A model generated the notes under the pieces. It ran no database searches, was not told the origin of the DNA, and saw only the letters and a program-made list of their open reading frames with translations. From Planctomycetota bacterium (GTDB taxonomy: Bacteria > Planctomycetota > Planctomycetia > Gemmatales > Gemmataceae): DNA of 53,862 nt. The translations under genes and the position numbers were made by a program. The stretch lies in assembly GCA_016191165.1 (NCBI GenBank), contig JACPPF010000161.1, positions 1 to 53,862 of the forward strand, written 5' to 3'. Below, one piece after another: positions 33,191 through 43,300 of this stretch (position 1 is its first letter; every line of letters begins with the position of its first letter).

Positions 33191-33427
33191 ATGCAAACGA
33201 CGCTACACATAGAAACAACCGTTCTACCCGGCAACCGCGTTGAGTTCACCGCTCCGGGATTGCCAGAAGGGACGACCGTCGAGGTGACCGTCGTACCAAA
33301 GTCGGCGGTGCCGCGCACGTCGATGCTTGAATATCTGAAGACGTTGCCGCTTGGCCCGTTGGTATTCAAGACGCCGGCAGAGGTCGATGAGTACATCCAG
33401 GAGGAACGAAACGCATGGGATCGTTGA
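33191..33427 (+). CDS. Antitoxin of a PIN-domain toxin pair
   Basis: This 78-residue protein begins with a small beta domain (TTVLPGNRVEFTAPGLPEGTTVEVTVV), like antitoxins found before PIN toxins in planctomycetes and cyanobacteria, and ends with a helical tail (LEYLKTLPLGPLVFKTPAEV, then YIQEERNAWDR) that would wrap around the toxin. It overlaps the toxin gene by 13 nt. Antitoxins of this kind block the toxin and often repress their own promoter. Confidence 0.8.
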   Translation: MQTTLHIETTVLPGNRVEFTAPGLPEGTTVEVTVVPKSAVPRTSMLEYLKTLPLGPLVFKTPAEVDEYIQEERNAWDR

Positions 33428-33858
33428 TGTTGCCGGCCGCCGGGTCGGTGTATGTCGACGCGATGGCGGTCATCTATTCGGTCGAGCGCTACCCGGACTA
33501 TTGGCCCTTGCTGGAGCCATTATGGCTCGCGGCACATGCTGGCACGGTCGATGTTATCACGAGCGATTTGACTCTCATGGAAGTGCTCGTGAAACCATTG
33601 AAAACCAAGCATGTAAAACTGGTGGCGGCGTTCGAACAATCGCTCATCGGCACGGACGTTTCCCTGCTCCCGATCACACAATCGATCTTGCGTGATGCCG
33701 CCCAGTTGCGTGCGACGACCAAGTTGCGAACGCCCAACGCGATTCATGCTGCGACGTCGCGGCAAGCTGGTTGTGCGTTGTTCGTCACGAACGACGCCGT
33801 TTTTCGCGGCATTACGGGATTGCCCGTGGTGGTACTGGATGACCTGCGGACGCCGTGA
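33415..33858 (+). CDS. PIN-domain toxin (VapC-like), one acidic residue changed
   Basis: This 147-residue PIN-fold protein keeps Asp15 (VYVDAMAVIY), Glu56 (LTLMEVLV) and Asp127 (FVTND). The third acidic position, normally TPDAIH, is Asn108 (TPNAIH). VapC toxins are RNases that cut tRNA or rRNA using magnesium held by these acids, so the change may reduce or abolish activity. The start at 33415 has GAGGAACG 8 nt upstream; an alternative ATG at 33427 overlaps the antitoxin stop (TGATG). The pair sits between the LRR gene and the DUF58 gene, inside an otherwise conserved operon. Confidence 0.85.
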   Translation: MGSLMLPAAGSVYVDAMAVIYSVERYPDYWPLLEPLWLAAHAGTVDVITSDLTLMEVLVKPLKTKHVKLVAAFEQSLIGTDVSLLPITQSILRDAAQLRATTKLRTPNAIHAATSRQAGCALFVTNDAVFRGITGLPVVVLDDLRTP

Positions 33859-33882
33859 CATGATATTTTAGAAAGGCGATAT

Positions 33883-34800
33883 ATGGCCAAGCAAGCAACC
33901 AAAGACGATCCCCGCAAATACCTCGACCCGCGCACGCTTGCCAAGGTGCGCAGCCTCGAACTCAAGGCGAGGCTCATCGTCGAAGGCTATCTCTCCGGGC
34001 AGCACAAGTCGCCCTACCACGGGTTCTCCGTTGAATTCGCCCAGCATCGCGAATACGTGCCCGGCGACGACATCAAGCACATCGACTGGAAAGTCTGGGG
34101 CCGCACCGGGCGTTTCTACCTCAAGCAATACGAGGAAGAAACGAACCTGGTTTGCTGGATCATGCTCGATATCAGCGAATCGATGAAGTACGGCTCCATC
34201 GAGGGGATGTCGAAGTTTGACTACGCCTGCATGTCCGCGGCTGCCCTGGCGTATCTGGTGCTGCACCAATCCGACGCGGTCGGGTTTGTCACCTTCGATT
34301 CGGAGATCCGCAATTTCCTGAAGCCGACGAGCCAGATGTCGCAGCTCAAGGAGATGGTTCACTTGATGAACCAGGGCGTCGGCGGCGAGAAATCGAACAT
34401 GGCCCCGTTGTTTCACGACATGGCTGAACGCATCAACCGCCGCTCAATCCTTTTCCTGATAAGTGACATGTTCGAGGACCTGGAGCCAATCCTGTCGGGT
34501 TTGAAGCATTTGCGGCACAAGCGTCACGAGGTGGTGCTATGGAATGTCCTCGACGAGATGGAGTTGACGTTTCCTTTTCAGGAATCGACGCTCTTCCGCG
34601 GCATGGAACTCTACCCGGACCTGTTGACCGACCCGCGTTCGCTGCGTAAAGCGTACCTGGAGCAGATCGAGGGTTTCCTGCGCGGCTTGACAAAAGGCTG
34701 CCGGGATCAGAATATCGACTATGTGCAATTGCGCACGGACACGCCGTTAAACGTGGCGATGTCAAGTTACCTGGCGCATCGGCAGAAGCGGTCGCGTTGA
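33883..34800 (+). CDS. DUF58 domain protein, partner of MoxR
   Basis: This 305-residue soluble protein has the DUF58 core: VRSLELKARLIVEGYLSGQH, then FAQHREYVPGDDIKHIDWKV, YLKQYEEETN and a vWA-like strand IMLDISESMKYG with a MIDAS-type DxSxS. DUF58 proteins are adaptors of MoxR ATPases in the MoxR/BatA system. AAAGG precedes the ATG. It is followed 38 nt later by the BatA/vWA fusion gene. In comparable genomes it normally follows moxR directly; here 2.2 kb of other genes intervenes. Confidence 0.95.
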   Translation: MAKQATKDDPRKYLDPRTLAKVRSLELKARLIVEGYLSGQHKSPYHGFSVEFAQHREYVPGDDIKHIDWKVWGRTGRFYLKQYEEETNLVCWIMLDISESMKYGSIEGMSKFDYACMSAAALAYLVLHQSDAVGFVTFDSEIRNFLKPTSQMSQLKEMVHLMNQGVGGEKSNMAPLFHDMAERINRRSILFLISDMFEDLEPILSGLKHLRHKRHEVVLWNVLDEMELTFPFQESTLFRGMELYPDLLTDPRSLRKAYLEQIEGFLRGLTKGCRDQNIDYVQLRTDTPLNVAMSSYLAHRQKRSR

Positions 34801-34838
34801 CGTGTTGAAACGAAATCCAGCGTGCCACAGGCGTTGCC

Positions 34839-37800
34839 ATGATGATCCTATTCGCATTCCTCGGACTTTTTCCCGCCCTGGCCGTCGCCGCGGGCGCGGT
34901 TTCCATTCCCGTCATCATCCATCTGATCAACCGTCGGCGATTCAAAATCGTGCCTTGGGCCGCCATGAAGTTTTTGCTTGCCGCCCAGAAGCAAACGCGC
35001 AAACGCATGCGCATCGAGCAACTCCTTTTGCTCCTGGTGCGCATGCTGGTTCTTTTTCTCATTCTGCTGGCGATGGTCAGCGTGATGCCGTGGGCCGAGG
35101 ATGTTTGGTCCATGCTTCATCTCAACCGCCTGGGCGACGCCAAGGCCGGCCGCGGGCATCGCGTGCACCACATCATCGTGCTTGACGCCTCACTCAGCAT
35201 GAATCAGAAGGTCGAAGGGCAAACCGCCTTCGAGGTGGCGCGGCAGATGGCGCTCAAGAAAATTCAGGACGGACAATCGGGCGACGGGTATAGCGTGCTC
35301 CTCTTGAAAGACAGCCCCAGCTGGCTCGTCGGCGGAGCGTCGCAGGACACGCGCCTGGTCGCGCGCGAAATCGAAGCCGTCTTGCCGAGCCACGGAAACT
35401 CGTCCGTGCCCGCCGCCCTCAACATGATCGCGTCCAAGCTCGGCGAGGCAAAGGCGCGTTTTCCCGCGCAGGCGGTCTATTTCTTCACCGACATGCAAAA
35501 CTCCACCTGGATTTCGGCGCAGGCTCCCGACGCCAAGACCGAGGCCGACGCCAAGGAGAAAAACCCCTACCTGGACATCCAGAAGCGGGCGACCACGGTC
35601 TTCGTCGATTGCGGCCCGGCGGCGGACGCGGCGAATGTGTCCGTGACGCACCTGGAATTCGATTATAGCAGAAACACCTATATCACCGCCAAGACGCCGG
35701 TGTCGCTGCGCGCCACCGTGAAGAACTACGGCCTGCAAGCGGCCCTGTTGCGCGCCGAGCTCTTGATCGGCAAGGCCAAGGAAACCGCCAACGACGCTCC
35801 CCTGCAATTGCGCGTCGTCGAGCAGGAAAACGCCCTGGTGGCGGCTCAAGGTCAGGACATCGTGGTCTTCAAGAATGTCAACTTCCCCGCCGCCGGCACC
35901 TACGCGGTGCAGGTGCGCATCGCCGGCGACGCCTTGCCGCAGGACGATGCCAACACCATCATCATCACCGTGCGCGAGACAATCCCGGTCTTGCTGGTCA
36001 ACGGCAAGGCCTCGGCCGACCGCTTCGAGCGGGCCACGGAATACTTGCGGCTGGCGTTGAATCCGTTCCCGCCAGGGACGGAGGAGGCATGGATGCCGTT
36101 GCGGCCCAAGGTGGTCAGCCCGTCCCAATTCGCCGACCTGGCGGAAGGCGACCTGGCCCAGTACGACTGCATCTTCTGGTGCGACGTCGGTTCGTTCGGC
36201 GTCAACGACGTGCGCAAGATCGACACGCACCTGCGCCGCGGCGGCGGGTTCGTCGTGTCCGCGGGGGACGAGACGGTCAAGCACCTGGATCGCTACAACG
36301 AGTTGCTCTACAAGAACGGGCACGGCCTCTTGCCCGCCAAAATGATCAAGAAAATCACCGCCCCGAAGGAGCATCATTTCTTCCTATCCAACTCGGATAA
36401 GAACGCTTTCCGCCTCCCGCCGTTAAATGCGTTCAGCGAGGAGGAAGATCGGCTGACCTTGCAGACGGCGCGTTTTCGCCAGTATTTGCAGGCGAGCGTG
36501 CCGGAGGGAAAAGCGCGGACCGTGCTGTCGTTCGCCACGGAGGTGCCTGCCAAGGGGCGCAAGGCCGAGCCGGACAAGACCCTGCCCGTCAGTTCCCCGG
36601 CCATCGTTGAATGGAACCCGCCGCTATCGCGTGCTCATCAGCCTGCGCCGCCCGTGGCCAAGGCGGGGCAGCGCGTGCGATTGCAGCCGGCGCGTTATCG
36701 CGGCAAGGTCATTTTCCTTGCGTCAACCGTCAACCTCGACTGGACCAGCTGGCCCGGTTCGCCCAGTTTCGGGGCCATGATGCACGAGTTGACCCGGCTT
36801 GCCGTTACCGGCCGACTGCGTGAACAGAGCCAGACCGTTGGCGGGATGCTCGAGGCCTACCTCCCCGGTGGGGCCGAGTTGGATGTCACGGTCAAGTACC
36901 CGCCCGAGATCACAGGGTTAAAGCCACAGAAGGGCAAGACGCAGTTGATCGACGACGTGAACCTGTTTCGCTGGGCGGATACCGATGTCAGCGGTGTCTA
37001 CCGCTTTGAAACATCCACGGGGGTGGAGATTCCGTTCGCGGTCAACGTTCCCGTGTTCGGCGCCGACCAGCGCGGCTCGGAAAGCGACCTGGCGCGGATC
37101 GACAAGACCAAACTTGAGGAAGCCTATCCCGAATGGACGTTCCAGGTCGTGCGCGATGCCCGTTCGGCTTCGTTGCCCGGCGCTCCGGTGGAAGACGGCG
37201 CGGTCCAGGTCGCGCTTCCCTTTGGCCCGGACCTGGCGAACGCCGTTCTGTTGCTCGTGCTTGGCTTGCTCTTCGCGGAAATCCTGCTGGCGTGGCGTTT
37301 CGGGCACTACACCACCACGGAGGCCGCGCTAACCAACGCTCCCGCCGGGCCCGCCAGCACGATGGTCGCCGCCGGTATCGCAATTGTCTTCACGATCCTC
37401 TTCGCGGTCGGGCTCTTCATTGTCACCATCTACTGGTGGACAGGCGATTTCCTCGGCTTCTTGCCTGACATGATCCGCACCTGGTTTGAACGCCGTATCG
37501 GCGTCGAAGACCTTCAGGCCGGCGAGGGCTCGAGCTGGAGTTATGCGCAGATGTCCTGGCTGTTCGGCCTGCCAGGCAACGAGCACTGGTACGCTGTCAT
37601 TCTGACTCTAGCCGCGGTGCTGACCATCTTCTTCACCTACCGGGCCGAGGCGCCGCGCGTCTCGCTGGTGTACAAGCTCCTTCTGGGCGCGCTGCGGCTT
37701 TACCTGATTTTGTTTACCCTGTGGTTTCTTCTGCCCAGGCCCGAGTTGCATTATGACCGTGAGGGCTTCCCCGATCTGGTCTTGTTGATCGACGACACGC

Positions 37801-40274
37801 GCAGCATGGGGGAGCCGGACACGTTCCGCGATCCCGGGGTGATCGAGCGTGTCAAGAAACTTGGCGACAGCATTCGCGCCAGGCTGCAAAAGGAGATTCC
37901 GGATCGTCTCGCGGCTCTGAAGACCGAGATCGCCGCCAAGGCCGCCGCGGCCGACACCGATCCGGATGTGATGGCGGAACGAGATGAGCTCATCAAACGC
38001 CTCACCTACTGGACCCGTCAGCGCGACCAGTTAAACACCGACCAGTGGCGGCCAAGCCGGTTGCAACTCGTCCAGGCGATCCTCGCTCAGCCGGAGCCGC
38101 ACTGGATCAAAACGCTCCTGACCAAGCATCGCTCGAAGGTGCATATTTTCCATCTGGACCTTCATGGCCGGGCGACCAAGCTGCGCGACAAGGAGGGCGA
38201 CGCGGGCGAGATCATCGACCCGCGCGACGCCGCCAGCATCGAGCGCGCTTTGGCGGCGGTGGATCGGCTGGAGCCCGTCGGCAACGCCAGCCGCCTGGGG
38301 GTTGCGGTCAAACAGGTCATCGACCACTACCGCGGGTCGAGGCTGTCCAGCGTCATCATGTTCACCGACGGCGTCACCACGCGCGATGAGACCCTGTCCC
38401 AGGCCGGCGATTACGCCGCCCAGAAAGGCATCGCGCTCTTCCTCATTGGCGTCGGGGATAAGGACAAGGAACGGGAGCTCCGGATTCACGATCTCAATGT
38501 CGAGGACACCATCTATGAAGGGGACCACGCCGTTTTTGAATTCCGCCTGACCGGCAAGGGCTTCAAGGGCAACATCACCGTGCCCGTCACCCTCAAGCTC
38601 AGGCAAAAAAACGGGCAGGAAAAAGAAGTCGCTCGCGAAATGGCCAAGATCGATCCCACGGGCAATGCCGTGAAACTCCGCCTGCGCGATCAACCCAAGG
38701 GCGTGGGGCGGAAGCACTACATCATCGAGGTCGAGCCGCCCAAGCCCGGCCCCAACGAAAGGCCGTTGCCCCCGGAGAACCTGCGCATCGAACGCACCAT
38801 CGAGGTGATCGACACCAAGCTGACCAAGGTGCTGTACGTGGAAGGGCAACCGCGCTATGAGTTCCGTTACGTCAAGTTCCTCCTGGAGCGCGAGGCGGAG
38901 GAAGGGAAGAACAAGAAGAACAAGAAGAAATCGATCGAGCTGACCGTGCTCCTGCTCGATGCCGACGACGACTGGGCTGCCAAGGACCGCAACGATAACG
39001 GCGGCGTGGACACGACCGCCATCGCCAATTTCCCGCCCACGCTGGAGGAACTGAGCCAGTACGACGTGTTGATTTTTGGAGATTGCGATCCAAAGCACCC
39101 GAAGCTCAATAACCGGCTCAAGGACATCGCGGCCTTCGCCAGCGGCGAACCCGGTCAGGGCGGCAAGGCGGGCAAATCCGGCGGCGGCGTCCTGTTCATC
39201 GCCGGAGCGCTTAATAACCCGCACCGCTACAAGGGAACGCCGCTCGAAAAAATTCTCCCCGTCGAGCCGCTCCAGGATAACCCACCCGCCGAGAAAGCGA
39301 TGCGCGATGTGTTCAAACCCGAACTGACCCAACTGGGCCGCAGCCATCCAATGTTCCGCTTCAGCCCAGACGAGGAACGAAGTCTGGCCATCTGGGAACG
39401 GCTGCGAAAAAGTTACTGGTACTCGTCCGGTTACGTTGCCAAGCCCCTCGCCGACGTCCTCGCCGTCCACCCCAACGTCGATGCCGCAGTCAAAAGGCCA
39501 CAGCAAAACCCCAAACATCCGCTCATTGTCCAGATGGTTCTGCCCAATGGCGGCCGCAGCATGTTCTTCGGGATCGACGAAACCTGGCGCTGGCGCGCGG
39601 GCGGCGACGAGACCAAGTACAACGACTTCTGGCTGCAAAGCATGAGGTATCTGGCGCGCGGGCAGCCGATGCACACCAAGCTCTGGCTGGATCGGCAGGT
39701 TCCCTACCTGGTCGGCGACAAAATCACGGTGCGCGTGCGCTTCCCCGATTCCGGCCCCGCCGGCGCCGAGGCCAAGGGGCCCAAGATCACCGACGCCACC
39801 GACGTGGTCGTCTCCGTCACCTATCAACCCCCCGGCGCCAAGGAGGGGGAGCCGCAGGTCTCGACGATGAAGTTGGCCAAGGTCGCCGGCAGCCGGGCGC
39901 GCTACGAAGGCGATTGGCTCCGCTCGCGCGAGGGCAAATACCGCTTCCGCCTGACCAACCCCGATGTTAGCTCCACCCAGCCCGACGGCGAAAAACCCAG
40001 CGCCGACGCCATCGTCCAGCTGCCGCCGGGCGAACTCGAAAACCTGCGCATGGACTTCGCCGAGATGCGCAGCGCCGCCGACAAATCCAACGGCATGTTC
40101 GTGAAAATCGACAACGCCGAGGAAGCGCTGGACGGGCTGCCGCTGCCCCCCACGATTCGAATTGTCTCCAACGCTCCGCCAACTTTATTGTGGAATCAGT
40201 GGTGGGCGTTCGCCTTGGTCGTCTTCTTAATATCGTCCGAATGGGTTTTGCGTAAAATGAAGCATCTGTTATAG
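34839..40274 (+). CDS. Giant BatA / double vWA membrane protein (fusion)
   Basis: This 1811-residue protein reads as two proteins joined. Part 1 (1 to about 825) starts with a BatA domain (GAVSIPVIIHLINRRRFKIVPW, two helices), a vWA domain with the MIDAS sequence DASLS (116-120), beta domains, and a helix near 797-820 (VLLLVLGLLFAEILLAWRFG), the usual BatA end. Part 2 starts with further helices (about 841-867, 917-935, 945-965), a second vWA domain with DDTRS near 984, a glutamine amidotransferase-like region (1400-1650) and a C-terminal helix. The parts are usually separate adjacent genes. It probably forms the membrane core worked on by MoxR and DUF58. The reading frame is uninterrupted. 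Confidence 0.92.
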   Translation: MMILFAFLGLFPALAVAAGAVSIPVIIHLINRRRFKIVPWAAMKFLLAAQKQTRKRMRIEQLLLLLVRMLVLFLILLAMVSVMPWAEDVWSMLHLNRLGDAKAGRGHRVHHIIVLDASLSMNQKVEGQTAFEVARQMALKKIQDGQSGDGYSVLLLKDSPSWLVGGASQDTRLVAREIEAVLPSHGNSSVPAALNMIASKLGEAKARFPAQAVYFFTDMQNSTWISAQAPDAKTEADAKEKNPYLDIQKRATTVFVDCGPAADAANVSVTHLEFDYSRNTYITAKTPVSLRATVKNYGLQAALLRAELLIGKAKETANDAPLQLRVVEQENALVAAQGQDIVVFKNVNFPAAGTYAVQVRIAGDALPQDDANTIIITVRETIPVLLVNGKASADRFERATEYLRLALNPFPPGTEEAWMPLRPKVVSPSQFADLAEGDLAQYDCIFWCDVGSFGVNDVRKIDTHLRRGGGFVVSAGDETVKHLDRYNELLYKNGHGLLPAKMIKKITAPKEHHFFLSNSDKNAFRLPPLNAFSEEEDRLTLQTARFRQYLQASVPEGKARTVLSFATEVPAKGRKAEPDKTLPVSSPAIVEWNPPLSRAHQPAPPVAKAGQRVRLQPARYRGKVIFLASTVNLDWTSWPGSPSFGAMMHELTRLAVTGRLREQSQTVGGMLEAYLPGGAELDVTVKYPPEITGLKPQKGKTQLIDDVNLFRWADTDVSGVYRFETSTGVEIPFAVNVPVFGADQRGSESDLARIDKTKLEEAYPEWTFQVVRDARSASLPGAPVEDGAVQVALPFGPDLANAVLLLVLGLLFAEILLAWRFGHYTTTEAALTNAPAGPASTMVAAGIAIVFTILFAVGLFIVTIYWWTGDFLGFLPDMIRTWFERRIGVEDLQAGEGSSWSYAQMSWLFGLPGNEHWYAVILTLAAVLTIFFTYRAEAPRVSLVYKLLLGALRLYLILFTLWFLLPRPELHYDREGFPDLVLLIDDTRSMGEPDTFRDPGVIERVKKLGDSIRARLQKEIPDRLAALKTEIAAKAAAADTDPDVMAERDELIKRLTYWTRQRDQLNTDQWRPSRLQLVQAILAQPEPHWIKTLLTKHRSKVHIFHLDLHGRATKLRDKEGDAGEIIDPRDAASIERALAAVDRLEPVGNASRLGVAVKQVIDHYRGSRLSSVIMFTDGVTTRDETLSQAGDYAAQKGIALFLIGVGDKDKERELRIHDLNVEDTIYEGDHAVFEFRLTGKGFKGNITVPVTLKLRQKNGQEKEVAREMAKIDPTGNAVKLRLRDQPKGVGRKHYIIEVEPPKPGPNERPLPPENLRIERTIEVIDTKLTKVLYVEGQPRYEFRYVKFLLEREAEEGKNKKNKKKSIELTVLLLDADDDWAAKDRNDNGGVDTTAIANFPPTLEELSQYDVLIFGDCDPKHPKLNNRLKDIAAFASGEPGQGGKAGKSGGGVLFIAGALNNPHRYKGTPLEKILPVEPLQDNPPAEKAMRDVFKPELTQLGRSHPMFRFSPDEERSLAIWERLRKSYWYSSGYVAKPLADVLAVHPNVDAAVKRPQQNPKHPLIVQMVLPNGGRSMFFGIDETWRWRAGGDETKYNDFWLQSMRYLARGQPMHTKLWLDRQVPYLVGDKITVRVRFPDSGPAGAEAKGPKITDATDVVVSVTYQPPGAKEGEPQVSTMKLAKVAGSRARYEGDWLRSREGKYRFRLTNPDVSSTQPDGEKPSADAIVQLPPGELENLRMDFAEMRSAADKSNGMFVKIDNAEEALDGLPLPPTIRIVSNAPPTLLWNQWWAFALVVFLISSEWVLRKMKHLL

Positions 40275-40288
40275 TGGGATGGGAGTTC

Positions 40289-40330
40289 TTCGTTTAGCGC
40301 CCGCGCGTCGCCTTGCGAGCGCTAAACGAA
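40289..40330. repeat. Palindromic repeat, family C (copy 1)
   Basis: TTCGTTTAGCGC (40289-40300) and GCGCTAAACGAA (40319-40330), perfect 12-bp arms around 18 nt. It lies 15 nt after the stop of the BatA/vWA gene and 24 nt before the next start. Confidence 0.87.
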
Positions 40331-40353
40331 TCGAGGCCTATAGGAAAACCGCC

Positions 40354-43300
40354 ATGAATCCGATCCTGAAACGTCTGGCGTCCCTGCGGCGTAAAGTGCG
40401 TTTGCTCGATGGTTGGCAGGGCGTGTGCGCCCTCGTCGCCCTCGTCCTTGGCGTCGGCGTCGTCGTCGGGACGCTCGATTACTGGCTGCACCTGCCCAGC
40501 CTGATCCGCGGGGCGGCCCTGGTCGGACTGCTCGTGAGCAGCGGCGTCCTGACCTACGCTTACCTTTTTCGGCCATTTTCCAGGCCGTGCGATGACCTCA
40601 ACCTCGCGCTGCGCGTGGAGGACGTCTACCCGGAACTCAACGACTCCCTCGCCAGCACAGTCCAGTTCCTGAAACAAACGCCGGAAGAGCAAGCGCGCCT
40701 GGGCGGCTCCGAGGCCCTTCGGCAAAAGACGATGAGGGAAACCATCGAGAAAGCCTCCGCGTGCGATTTCGGGCGCATCCTCGATTACCGTTCAGCCGGC
40801 CTTTTCAGCGCCGGCGCATTCTGTGGCTTGCTGGTCGCCGGGTTCGTCGTCTGGTTGACCCCGGCATTCTCCGCGATCGCGTTCTGGCGTTTCGTCGAGC
40901 CATTCGGACAACACACCTGGACCAGCATCGCCGTGGCGAGACAGGCGCCGCTCGAATTGCTCGAACAACAGGACGAGGATTCCCGCTGGGAAAAGCTTGA
41001 CCCGCGCCAGAAAAAGTCCGATGTGATCGCCATCGGCCGGCCCTATTTCATCAAGGTCGATCTGCACGGACAAATCCCAAAAAAAGCCCGCGTCGAGATC
41101 GAGGGGCAGATTCTCTCCGTCAAGGAATTTGAACTCAAGGCCACGGGTTCGGACAAGCATTCGGCGAGTTTCATCACCGCCATCGACATGACGCAGCAAA
41201 AACGCAAGTTCAAATTTCGCGTGATGGCCAATGACGGCGCCTTCCCGCGCCGCGCGGGGGAATGGCAGGTTGTCGAGGTGCTGCCGCCGCCCAAGTTGGT
41301 CGATCTCGATGGGCAGCCGTCCCCCCAGATCACCATTCATCCGCCTGAATATACCGACCTGCCGACCAAGCGGCTCAGTCCTGGCACGCGTCGGCTTGAT
41401 CTGGTCGCGGGCAGCCACGTGATCCTGCGGGCCAAGGCCGACCGCCCGCTCGCGCAGGCGTGGATCGAATACCGCCCGGAAAACGCCCTGGCCACGCCCG
41501 CGTCGGTGCTGACGTTCCTCGGCCAGACCAATCCCCTTCAAGCCGCGGCTCAGGCGGCGGGAGGTCAGGCCGTCTGGGGCCGGGTGCCCGCGGAATTCGA
41601 CGCGGACATGTCGGTCTTCCAGATTAGCTTCACTCCGTGGGTGACCGGCAGCTACGCGCTCAGCCTGCGCGACCACCATCGGCTCGACAATTCGGAGAGC
41701 GCCGATCTGCGCGTCAATCTCGATCCGCTGCCAGAGGTCAAACTGCAGCAACCCAGCGCCAGTGTGACCGCCGTGCCAACGGCCGAGGTCGCCTTCAAGT
41801 TCCTGGCACTGGACCCGCAATTCGCCGTGAAAAAAGTCTACCTCGAATTCCGCCGCCGCGGCGATGAGGGAACCCTGACCGAACCGGAAATCATCCCGCT
41901 TTTTGACGCCGCCGACTACGGGAAACTTCTGCCCCTGTTCCTGGCCAGGGCGATGGACTCTCCCATCGTGGCTTCCGATGTGCGCTTGCGCCATCAAAAG
42001 CTGGAATTCAACCTTGTTTGGGCCCTACGCAATCAGTTCAAGCACGGCGACGTCATCACCGTGCAGGTCTGTGCCGAGGATTTTTGCAATCTCTATGGCC
42101 CCCGCGAACCAGGCCGCAGCTCCGCGGTCGAATTGCGAATCATCAGCAAACAAAAACTTCTGAACAACGTGGACGAAAAGATCGGCGAAATCATCAAGCG
42201 GATCGAGGCCATCGAGAAGATTCAGGAAAAGGCCCAGGAAGCCGTCAAGGAGGCCCAGGGCAAGGACAAGTTCGATCAGAAGGCGCGCGAGAATTTTTCG
42301 GACAAGGCCGTCACGCAACAGCGCGAGGTGCGCGATCGCGTCGAGGGGTTGCGTCAGGACATCAACGACGTCAAACGCGCCCTTCAGGAAAACAAGCTGA
42401 CCGATTCTCCCGCCTTCCGTGACGCCTCCAAGATCGGCGGCACGCTCGACGCCATCGGCAACCAGGAGTTGCAGCAGATCGAGCCGAAGCTCACCGAGGC
42501 GAACAATGACATCGCCAAGAACGACAAAAACTCGCCAAAGACCAAGAAGACGCTCGCCGACACGGACAAGCTGCAAAAAGACGTGCGCACCGCCCTGAAC
42601 GAACTCATCAAAGACCTCAACCCCGGCGCCAAGGTCCAGAACTTCCGCAAGGAGTTTCGCGACCTGAATGCCAAGCAGGACAATCTGCGCGAGGACCTCG
42701 AAAATCTGAAAACCAAGAAGGAGCAACTATTCAACGACATCAAGGATCCCGATGCCCGCAAGCAACAGGAAAAAAAATTCGCCGACGACATCAACGCCAA
42801 ACGGATGGAACAACTCGATCTGGCCAACCAGCTTGACAACCTGCTCAAGCAGATGAAAGCGGCCAAAACCGAATACGAAAAAAATGGCGACCAGGCCAAC
42901 GCTCAAAAGCTCAAGGATGCCATCAAGAATGCCGAGGAACCCAAGACCGGGCCCAAGCAGGAACAAAAACCGCCCATTACGGGACAGATGAAGGACGTCG
43001 CCCGCCAGTTACAAGACAAAACGGAAGCCCCGCAAAAGGCGCTGGAACAACAAAAGGAAATCCAGAAAAACCTCGAGAAAATCCTCGATTCGCTCGAAGG
43101 CAAGAACGAGAACGCGCTCAACAAGGAAATCCAGAACCGCAAGGAAGCGCAGAAAAAGCTCGACGAGATCGCCAAGAAGCTCGACAAGCTGCAAAAAGAC
43201 ACCAAGAAAGCTGACATGGAGCCCAACCTGGAGGAACGGCTCAAAAAGAAGCAAGAGCTTGCCAAGCAGCACGAGGCGCTCCAGCAAGAAATTGCTGAAA

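Noticed and set aside
35190-36377. Minus-strand open frames inside the BatA/vWA gene, also 38031-39827
   Set aside because: Antisense shadows of a high-GC coding frame without recognisable domains or start signals.
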